NCBI GenBank assembly: GCA_026122225.1
Contig: JANEZZ010002065.1
Coordinates: 372,001 to 436,000, forward strand
DNA length: 64,000 bases
Source: Heloderma charlesbogerti
Taxonomy: Eukaryota; Chordata; Lepidosauria; Squamata; Helodermatidae
Direction: 5' to 3'
Shown: piece after piece, positions 55,425 to 64,000 of the stretch
Numbering within the stretch: position 1 is the stretch's first letter
Layout: each line of letters opens with the position of its first letter
Position numbers and translations under genes: made by a program
Notes under the pieces: generated by a model
The model's input: only the letters and a program-made list of their open reading frames with translations
The model's database searches: none
What the model was told of the DNA's origin: nothing

Positions 55425-55960
55425 TAGGGATGTGCAAACTCACCCCTGTCCAGGTTCTCCAGATGCCCGCGCAGCCCCTGCTCCTGCTTGCCAGTCCCTG
55501 GACCACACTCAAGCTCCTCCCACACTCACCAAGCAGCCCGCACTCACCCCAGTGGCCTTGTCGAGCTCCACAGTCACCATTAAAAAAAAAATGGTGATCG
55601 CAAAAATGTGCATGTTTTTGTATGTGCAAAAATGTGCATTTTGTCAATGTGTACATTCTCATGTTTGAAATGCTCATTTTTGTGAAGGTGCATATTTGTG
55701 TGGATGCAAAAATGCATATTTTTTAAAGATGTGCATTTTTCACGCATACGTGAATATGCACATTTTTGAGATCGCCATTTTATTTCTCAAAAAATGGCAA
55801 CTGCAAAGCTCAACAAGGCTGCCAGGGTGAGTACAGGTCATTCCCCGAGTGCAGGCAAGAGGCAAGCAGGGGCAGGGGTTCAGCGAGTGGGACTCAGGGG
55901 TGCAGGCAGGGGTGGTTTCTCCAGATTCCCAGACTGAATCAGGTGCCCACACCATCCCTA
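55425..55960. mobile_element. hAT family B: non-autonomous element with intact target duplication
   Basis: TAGGGATGTGCAAACTCACC at 55425, CACACCATCCCTA ending at 55960, and a perfect duplication TTGCTGAC (55417-55424, 55961-55968). The tips are like mhh but the interior differs. A GCGATCACCATT-type mirror pair at 55575-55610 and 55770-55800 encloses many short units on AAAATGTGCA(T/C)TTT. No open frame of interest. Confidence 0.88.
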
Positions 55961-56123
55961 TTGCTGACTTTGTTAACTCTATTTCATGTTCATTGAGTAT
56001 AAATATTGCTTGCCCAATGCACAGTGAGAAATCAGTGTACCCATTTTGTATCCCCCCAAGCCCAAACCCCCAATCCCTAACCAATGGCAAAGTATACCAT
56101 TACAGTATTCAGTGGAATAAAAC

Positions 56124-56932
56124 TAGTGTGGTACCAAAAATTTCTCCCACTTTATTTTACCATTCTCATCCAATTAGATAGAAAAAAAAATTGCTTTCAA
56201 AAAGAAATTCAAAGAAGAAAATTTTGGAGAAATTCTCATGGAGATTGGGTTCGGGTTCTTGTGCTTACCTTACTTAGGAGGTGGCCAAGGAGTGTGTACA
56301 AGTGTCCAGTCTTCCATTGTACACTCATCTCTCTGGCAGCCTGTAGCTTCCTGCAGTTCAATTAAAGCCCAGGGGAAGTCATCATGAGGTAATTCCTCCC
56401 ACTTTTCAGATCAGGAAGTGTGGGCAGCCTGGGAGGCTGCAGAGCAATGAAGAGATGTTTAATAGAAAGCAATAGAAAAGATGCATAATCTAAAGACACA
56501 CCTCACAGTGATTAAGATCAAAAACACCACTAAAATAAATTCAAAATAAGTAACTTATAAAATACCCTGAGAATGAGGCAGAAAAATGGAAACCTTTTTA
56601 ATGAGGAAAGAAAACTTTCAGGGAATTGGAAGGCAGATTTAGGCACAGCACTAGCTCCACCTTTTCCCTGGAGCTAGACACAATACTGCCCCCTTCATGC
56701 CTGCATTATGGAGGATGCAAAATGAGGGCCAACACAGTTGATGCTGCCACTTGCAGTGGCAGCTCAAAAAACAAAAACCCTTAAGAAAAAGGAAAGACGT
56801 TGTGCTGCCAATGGTAAGCCCCACCTGTGAGAAACTACTGGAGAATTTCTCTTACCCCTGGAGAAATTCAGTGAATTTCTCTGCCCCGAAATAGGGTGGA
56901 GAAATTTGGGAGGCCATTTGTGCACAGCTCTG
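56124..56932. mobile_element. hAT family C, copy 2 (both ends present)
   Basis: TAGTGTGGTACCAAAAATTT tip; right end GTGCACAGCTCTG; the inner parts AAATTTCTCCCA and GAGAAATTTGGGAGG are inverted partners. Flanks AATAAAAC (56116-56123) and AATAAATC (56933-56940) match at seven of eight, again the hAT length. A diverged copy is at 34172. Confidence 0.72.
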
Positions 56933-56940
56933 AATAAATC

Positions 56941-57965
56941 ATTATTAGCTATTATAAATTTAGAGTAAACATAGCAAGTTTTATTGTCCCCTCTGCTATT
57001 CTTGTCCACTTCCTTTGATGTGAATGGACTGAAGATATGATCATGTGTCCAAATTAGTCAGTTTCTCCATTGTCCCATGGCTTAGTTGTTTTTTGTTTTG
57101 TTTTTGTTTTATTCTTTGGCAGGAGGCAAACTAGCAATTCATCAGGGCTTCCAGGCAGTCTGACAAGTTGCTCAGACTGAGCAGTAAGGCCAGAGACAAT
57201 GGTGTTTGACTAGATGGAACATTATTGGCTCCTCTGATCACATGATCCTGCTGGGCTTGGAAGAACACTGTAGAACACTTCTATGCATCTACAGCATGGC
57301 TCTTAGCAGAGATCAGGCCTGCAGTGCCCTCTGCCTGCAGACTGCCTCAGTGGCACAGGGAGTAAGGCTCCTCAGCTCAGCTACTAATGTCTCCAGATCA
57401 AAACACCTGGTGCCTTACAATGTACTTAACAAGCTATGCATTCACTCGGATTTGTTTGTATCATGAAGTCATTGCAGATACAGCAGCTATGGCAAGATTC
57501 TTGATCTTTTAATATCTTTGGGTTGTATCCAGGTTTATGCTGGAACAACTGAGCTGGTGGAGGTGAAGCTCCATCTCTCCATCCCATGACAGCCCCTCCT
57601 GCCCCCTGAGCATACTACACAAAGAGTCAGGAGACCCTGCTGAAGGGGGCGATCTATGCTGTGAGGGGGGGATCCCCAAAAGTCATGTGGGGGGACCTTC
57701 TGCAAAGGAAACACTTCCTCTCACTGGGGTACATTCCTCTCATGGAAGGCAGATTCTGGATCCAACCATATGTGTCTCTTTAATACCTGGAAATAATAGC
57801 AATGTGTCAGTTTGTGTCTGCCAGTCCATAACTGTACATCTGTCAACATTCAAACATACAGCATGCTACAACAGGCACTGATCTCTAATGGTTCACACAG
57901 CTGATGGTAGCCAGTGTGGGATCAAACCAGAGTTATGTTATCCACATAGATTTATTCTCCCTGTG
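56941..57965. other. Non-coding stretch
   Basis: TTTTG runs near 57090; no gene or repeat recognised. Confidence 0.45.
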
Positions 57966-57973
57966 GTGAATAA

Positions 57974-58667
57974 TAGGGATGTCAGAGAATTTCGCCACAA
58001 ATCTCAGGGAGGCCGAATGCCAGCGCATTCGGCCCCCTGAAATTGGTGGCGAAACAGTCTGCCACCCCCCGCCCCCCCCCCCGGGACAGGACTTACCTTC
58101 GGCGAATCTTCCTGGCATCAGCGGCTCCAGCGGCGGTGCGGTGGCGGTATGGCGGCGGTGCGGCGGCGGGTCTTCCAACCGGCTGCCACCACCACCATTT
58201 CCAGTTAAAAAAACAAAAAAATGTGATAGGCTACATAAAGATTTACGTAGCCTATGCTATTTGCATCTACACTATTTGCGTTCCCCTTATTTTCACTGTC
58301 TTAGTCTACGTAAATGTTTACGTAGACTAAGACGTGCCAAAATAAGGAACGCAAATGGCGGTGCCCATGGGCGCCACCATTTGCGTACGCGCGTTTTTTT
58401 TTCTTTTAAATCAGCCGTGATAGGCTACGTAAACACTTACGTAGCCTATCACGGCTGACTGCAGGGATGCAAATGGCGGCGGCTACAGCCTCCGCCATTT
58501 GTGGAGCCGGCCGGCCAGGATTCGGGGGGCCCCCCCGGCCAGAATTTCAGGGGGGAGGGACAGAGTGCCTCCCCCCCAGCCAGAATTTTGGGGGGAGGGA
58601 CGGAGTGCCTCCCCCCCCATCACGAATGTCACCCTTCGGAAAGGTAAGTGACTTTCGTACATCCCTA
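57974..58667 (-). mobile_element. mhh-22: multi-hairpin hAT element (Y left, X right)
   Basis: TAGGGATG at 57974, CATCCCTA ending at 58667, target duplication GTGAATAA / GTGAATAT. It has a deletion joining the left TGATAGGCTACATAAAG palindrome (58226-58255) to the central CTATTTGCG unit. The right half is complete: TTAGTCTACGTAAATG (58300-58331), CAAATGGCGGTGCCCATGGG, TGATAGGCTACGTAAACAC (58418-58454), CAAATGGCGGCGGC. The X donor is AAAGGTAAGTGACTTTCG. The ATG-to-donor part is 102 nt with a stop. Confidence 0.92.
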
Positions 58668-58675
58668 GTGAATAT

Positions 58676-59586
58676 AGGGGAGGCAAGGAAGGCATTTACT
58701 GCCATTTGGACATGACTTTAAGCTTTAAAAGACAAATACAAGCTTGATTTAACCCCATTATTCTAATTCTGAATTCTTGTTTACTCCATGAAAGCCAAGA
58801 TGTGAGAAATCAGCTTTTTTATTACAGAAAATAAACAGTAAATGGGGCCAAAAAGGGAAGATTGGATTTTATTTTATATCCATGCACTGTTACGATCATC
58901 ATTACCATTTATTGCTATAGAGGCAGCCCTCTCAATGGTATAATGTGCTATAGGGCTTTAGCATTTAACCACAAACCACAGTGATGCCTTTGAACAAAAA
59001 TCTTTGGCAAAACTGACCCATAGTGACACCAACTTCATGGAAATTGGATTGTTATTGTATGTAGAAAAAGCATTAATTTTTCAAGTAGACAAATATTGAT
59101 CTTAAAACAATAGCTTTTATCAAAGATTATGCCAACATCAGCTCACTCCCTTACAGAAATCCTATCAGGATTCCAAGAAAACTAACATTTAAAGGCCAAA
59201 CCAATTGACATCCTGTATAATCCTACAAAACACAGAAGGTTTATTCTTCCAATGGGACACAACTCTTTGTGATAACTGACTTACTTCTGTACGTTCATTA
59301 AGAGAGAAATAAGCCTTGTTTGGCTATACAAATTGTATAGGAGTGCCAACCTTATCTTTTTGTCAGAGAAATAACAGTTTTCTTTTCTAAGCCTGTTTAT
59401 AAAGTCCTGTATGCAGTCCTGGTTGACAATGCTACGTCTGCCATTAAGAGTTACAATTCTGATAGTTTCAGAAAGAATGAGTTCAATCCATGCTAAGTTA
59501 GTTGCTCATAGTTTCCACTGAAATCATTGCCACTTCAGTGATGACTAATTTGATTTCAATGGGACATGTTCATCCAATTTAATCTG
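58676..59586. other. Non-coding stretch
   Basis: AT-rich; no gene or repeat recognised. Confidence 0.5.
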
Positions 59587-59594
59587 GATCCAAT

Positions 59595-60380
59595 TAGGGA
59601 TGTCAGAGAATTCCGCGACGGATCTCAGTGAAGCTGAATGCCAGTGCATTTGGCCCCACAAAATCCATCGCAGAACGGCCTGCCACCCCCCTGCCCCCAC
59701 GGATCCCCCCCGGGATGAGACTTACCTGGGGCAGATGTTTCAGATGGCGGCGGCTCCAGCGACGGCTTCGGCGGTGGCAGCGGGGGTGGCTGGTCTTCCG
59801 ACCGGCTGCCGCCGCCACCATTTGCAGTCTGCGTTTTTTTCTTTTTTTCCCCCATAGTCATGATAGGCTACGTAAAGACTTACGTAGCCTATCACGTCAG
59901 GGTAAAAAAAAAAAAAAAACGCATACGCATACGCAAATGGCAGCGGCTACAGCCGCCGCCATTTGCGTTCCTTATTTTTTGCCGTCTTAGTCTACGTAAA
60001 TATTTATGTAGACTAAGACGAAGACAAGAAAGGGGAACGCAAATAGCGCCCAGTACGACTAAGACGGCGAAAAATAAGGAATGCAAATGGCGGCAGCCAT
60101 AGCCCCTGGCATTTGCGTACACTTTTTTTGTTTGTTTGTTTCTTTTATTTTACCCAGAGCCCTCTGCGGCCAGAAATCCGGCTGTGGATGGCCCTGACCT
60201 GGGCCTGGCCAGCTGCTCTGCGGAGCTGCCGCGGAGCACAGCTGGCCATCGAGGATTCCGGGGGGGAGGACCGGATCGCCTCCCCCCTTGTCGAGGATTC
60301 CGGGAGGAGGGACAGAATGCATCCCCCCCACCACCATGAACAGAACCTGCGAAAAGGTAAGTGATTTTCGTACATCCCTA
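59595..60380 (-). mobile_element. mhh-23: multi-hairpin hAT element (Y left, X right)
   Basis: TAGGGATG at 59595, CATCCCTA ending at 60380, perfect duplication GATCCAAT (59587-59594, 60381-60388). TGATAGGCTACGTAAAGAC palindrome (59861-59896), CAAATGGCAGCGGCTACAGC hairpin, TTAGTCTACGTAAATATT palindrome (59987-60019). A deletion in the centre joins CCCAGTAC to GACTAAGACGG. Both donors are present (minus near 59728, plus near 60358). Confidence 0.94.
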
Positions 60381-60464
60381 GATCCAATCCAATATGAACA
60401 CATTTGGATTCAGCCATAGGACTTGTGCCCATTTTGTAAAGACCTAGTGCTGCTGCTCCTACCT

Positions 60465-61015
60465 ACAACTGTTGCTAAACCTAGTCTTTCAGGATTTTAG
60501 CAGGAAATTTTCAATTGGTCATGACTGGCTGCCTATGAGCTTCCAGGCCCAGTTCAAGGTTGTGGTACTTGTGTACAAAGCCCTAAACAAACTTAAGACC
60601 CAGGTACTCAAAACAGCACCAACTAACTCATGCTTTAAGATCAGTCCTGCGTGTTATCCTATCAATGGCCATGGCCCATGCATGGTATAGTGAGTTAGTG
60701 ACTCAATAGAGGGCATTATTGGTAGTGGTGCCCCAGTCATAAAATTATCTCCCCAGGGAAGTGTGGTTGGCCCCTATGTTGTTAAGTTTTAGACATAAAC
60801 CAAAAACTTTTTTTTCACCTGTGTTTTTGATATGGCACTTGTTCTTGGGAAGTTACTGCTTTAAGATTGTGTGTGCCTTGTGTTTACATTTTAGTTTTAT
60901 GGCTGTTTTTTATTATGTATATCTAATGTATTTTATGTTTGATGTTTTCAATTATGTATCACTAATATCTTTTATATATTAGATTCCCTTGGGAGGAAGT
61001 GCAGTATATGATGAT
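60465..61015 (+). mobile_element. L2-clade LINE 3' end
   Basis: HDWLPMSFQAQFKVVVLVYK-like coding at about 60518-60580 is the HWLPVRFRAQFKVL block of L2. The 3' UTR ends TCCCTTGGGAGGAAGTGCAG and an ATG repeat. Strongly decayed. Confidence 0.7.
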
Positions 61016-61094
61016 GATGATGCACTAACCCTCCCCTCCAGTCACTCTGAATTAATTCTGAAGAGCTAGGAGTGGATGGGAGAGGCATGGTCTA

Positions 61095-61145
61095 GATGGA
61101 TGGATGGATGGATGGATGGATGGATGGATGGATGGATGGATGGAT
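61095..61145 (+). repeat. (GGAT)n microsatellite
   Basis: About 12 uninterrupted GGAT units. Confidence 0.95.
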
Positions 61146-61236
61146 TTTCCTACAGTGTCATATCCCATTGTGATGTGGAAGAAAGAAGATATGGGATAGT
61201 TTTGATCTTGTAGAGTAAAAGTTCAATATGAAGCAT

Positions 61237-61344
61237 TGTTGTTGTCCAGTCGTTCAGTCGTGTCCGACTCTTCGTGACCCCATGGACCATAGCACGCCAG
61301 GCCTTCCTGTGCTCCGCTCTCTCCCGGAGTGTGCTCAAGTTCAT
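61237..61344 (-). mobile_element. 108-bp 5'-truncated BovB insertion
   Basis: Minus-strand BovB 3' end (inverse of the ACA tail at the left, CAGTCGTGTCCGACTC and CCCATGGACCATAGCACGCC onward). It is flanked by a perfect 12-bp duplication AATATGAAGCAT (61225-61236, 61345-61356), as target-primed insertion gives. Confidence 0.9.
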
Positions 61345-61445
61345 AATATGAAGCATACACACATAATATGTTTTCATTATTTCACACTTCATACAAATTC
61401 TTATTTTTAGAACTTATACCTCACGTGTATAAAATTGAACTGAAG

Positions 61446-61534
61446 CTGCAATCCTATGCAGACGTATCTGAGAGTATGTGCCACTGAATTCACTGGGACT
61501 GATTTCTGAGTAGACATGCATAGGACTGAGCTGT
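61446..61534. repeat. Short reptilian interspersed repeat
   Basis: CTGCAATCCTATGCAGACGT ... ATTTCTGAGTAGACATGCAT with AGGACTGAGCTG: the ends are inverse partners. Best preserved copy of this repeat in the window. Confidence 0.5.
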
Positions 61535-63721
61535 AAGTGCATTGTGATGAACTGAAAGATTTTCTCAGATTTATGCTGTTTTCCTTAGCTTCTGTTTATT
61601 TGTTTTTTGTTTTTTTTATTACAATAGCAGTTCAGTGCAGCAGAACTACTAGCAATCAAATATCATTGTATAGTGTTGATTTCTTTAACGGAACTCACAA
61701 CTTGATTAACAGCATTGTAGTCAAGCTTATCTTGATATGCTTAGCTAAATGCATTTGATTTAACACAGGAGTGGCAGAAGAACAATAGCTAATAAATGCA
61801 TGAAAGTTTTGTTTTTCATCCTGTGACCATGATTTCCATTTGTGTGGGTTTCAAAATAGTCAAGTGGCAGAAGAAAATGTTAAATGCAAAAGTCTACATA
61901 ATCTCTTAATAATGGAAATAAGATTTTGACATGTTGATGAAAGGTTTCTATTAAAATCATTCTTTAGGATGTGTCACTTTATACCTTTTTGAAAACCAAG
62001 CCTCAAACATCACGGAAAAGTTTTTCATGATCATGAAGGTGTGGAATTGCGTTGAAAGTTTTGTTGTTGTTTTTTCCTGACTGTAATCGTAAACTGTTGA
62101 AAGTTCTGCTGAAGATGTCATACAGAACGAAAGGGGGCAATTTAAAATCTCTTGACCTCCCTATGACTTTTCTGAGTAAAACTTCCTGAAAGCCAGAGTG
62201 ACAAGGAAAATGGTTCCTTCTCACATGATCTTTCAAGGCTTACCAATTTTCCTTAGATACTTTGAGAAGATGAGCAAAAACATAAGAATACTCTCATGCA
62301 GAGCTCTCATACAGTAGAAAATACTAGGACAACAATCAATCCTATTGTAACATTGCATCACTCATAGATGTTATATGAAAAACACCTTTATTTAATATTT
62401 AGCCCTATGACACAAACACACACTAATCCCAAACCAGGCTAAGAGATAACCTGGGGATCCATTGTGGCTTCATTTTTAATATATAAATTAGAAGGGAGAT
62501 CATGGATGGTGGTTTCAAAAATACTGAGTAGTATCCAGCTATGCCGCTAGCACTAACAACGTTGTACTGGCACAAACCAAACACTCGGGCCATGTAACTA
62601 GTGCTTTCAATGGGGAAAAGTGGAGATTTGCTGCCAAAGTTCAGTGCTGCCTCTGTAGGCTGAGCATTACTTTTGCCAGGCAGATTTCCGGCCAGTGACC
62701 TATAACAGCTGGTGAATATTTCCTCAGTGGGTCCTGTTGAGCAGGCCCCTTATGGCCCCTTGGGGGTAAGGGATCACAGATCAACTACACACTACAGTTG
62801 TCATTACTGGACAGCTTGACCAGCTCACATCATCTGCTTTAAGCCATTCTTTTTTTCCCAGGTCACCCAGCAGGTAGTCTGGGAACACTACAGTTAGCAG
62901 TCAGCAATACAGCTACCAGTCAGAGTTCCTGTCCTGCTCTGCAACTGGACATGCGGGTGATTAGGGCAGGCTTCCAGCTAGCAGAGAGAAGGTGGGAGAC
63001 AGCCAAATAGACAGAGAGGGTGTTAGGTTCAAACCTGGGAGGTTTGTAGTAGAGTTGCCATAGTAACATTCCAAGATCAGAAAAGCCAATAAGCAGAAAA
63101 GTGACAACAGCCAAATAAATCAAGGAGCAGACAAGAAAGCAAAGTCAAGTACAGTCTGGGTCATAAATCAGGGAATCAGCACAGCAAAAACCACACACAG
63201 GAGCTTGAGCCTAGGCGAATCTACACCTCACATGTAAATGCAATGAAGGCAGCACAGGATCACTTTCCCAACAATCACATTTAAATATCCTAGTGCACAC
63301 CTACCCGGTTTTCACGGTATCATACTTCGCTGAATGTGTCATCTCAGGTCATACATTTCACAGGCAACAGTTAATGATGGTAAAAGAGGACAGTTCAAGG
63401 AAGAGGAACAGACTCTCTGATCAGTTTTTTTTCCTTATCCCCCTCCCCTTCTCTTGTTCTCCTTGCTTCTCTTTCCCACTGCTGTGCCTGCGTAAATTAG
63501 CCCCATGTATTGTCCACTTTGTTTTGTAAACATTCTCAGTGGCTCCTCAGCTGAGGGAAAAGGAAGCCCAAGCCATAAATTGCGAACTCTCAATCTACCT
63601 CGGTCTAATTTCTGTAGTGGTGAATCTCCTAATGGCTGATCTTTGAGCACTAAATAATCTGGAGAGTTTGGCAACCCAGCAGAAGTGATCCACGAACCTT
63701 TTTCTGAAATGGTACTGCCAT
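61535..63721. other. Non-coding stretch
   Basis: No gene recognised; no repeat that I can name. Confidence 0.5.
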
Positions 63722-64000
63722 TAGGGATGGGGGAGAATTTCTCCCCGAAACCTTGGGGGGCCGAGTGCCAACGCATTTCGTCCTCCGAAGGTTGTTCAGG
63801 GAGAAATTCTCCTCCCCCCTTCCCCCCGCCACCCCCCCGGGATGGGACTTACCTTTCACGAATGTCGCTCCCTGCGGCGGGTCCCAGCGGCGGTTCGGCA
63901 GGTCTTCATCAGGGGCGGGGGCGGCAGCTGGTCTTTCGACCGGCTGCCACCGCCACCATTACAAGAAAAGTAAAAAAAAAAAAAACGCCCCTGTGATAGG
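63722..64000 (-). mobile_element. mhh-24: hAT element running off the window (Y left)
   Basis: TAGGGATGGGGGAGAATTTC tip at 63722, Y stem-loop, donor (minus) at 63852, A run and the start of a TGATAGG palindrome at the window edge. Confidence 0.88.
63853..63959 (-). other. Exon-like 107-nt segment in mhh-24, with stops
   Basis: ATG on minus at 63959-63957, donor GTGAAAG|GTAAGT. Codons 17 and 18 are TGA TGA, the first at the same place as in mhh-10. Confidence 0.4.

Overview
Vertebrate nuclear DNA, almost certainly a squamate reptile. The basis is several LINEs of the BovB (RTE) family, a Sauria-type SINE with a BovB-like 3' end, CR1 and L2-clade LINEs, a Penelope-like relic, a DIRS-like tyrosine-recombinase retroelement relic and many non-autonomous hAT transposons. 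I see no host protein-coding gene, tRNA gene, rRNA gene or CRISPR array that I can defend. The window reads as an intergenic or intronic stretch built from layers of mobile DNA. Species cannot be named from this sequence.

Layout. 1-2466: 5'-cut BovB copy. 3717-6160: CR1 on the minus strand, broken by a hAT element. 6161-17284: mostly old non-coding DNA with three or four hAT elements and a BovB 3' end at 10836-11395. 17285-20760: L2 tail, a tRNA-type SINE, a Penelope-like relic and a hAT element. 20761-29250: mainly unrecognised AT-rich DNA. 29405-34171: three L2-clade pieces, two of them split by hAT elements with perfect target-site duplications. 35668-39134: second BovB, split by a hAT element. 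39283-39622: Sauria SINE. 41540-54262: dense, GC-rich nest of hAT elements in a SINE and in a minus-strand DIRS-like element (43844-49340). 54263-64000: more hAT elements, an L2 tail and a short BovB 3' fragment.

Main observation. One family of non-autonomous hAT elements (called mhh here, for multi-hairpin hAT; 24 copies or fragments) makes up about 15.8 kb, a quarter of the window. Copies begin TAGGG(A/G)TG and end CATCCCTA. Fifteen have recognisable target duplications, six of them perfect 8-mers. Intact copies have two unlike ends: an X end, and a Y end with its own stem-loop. Between the ends lie many short perfect or near-perfect palindromes, arranged so that the whole middle is also an inverted repeat. 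Both ends carry a consensus 5' splice donor facing outward. The Y arm of seven copies holds an ATG followed by exactly 107 nt up to the donor, open in five of them. A mobile, CpG-rich, exon-like cassette is therefore the most interesting candidate here. No transposase that could move the family is present. Everything was read by eye; copy counts, identities and ages need computation.
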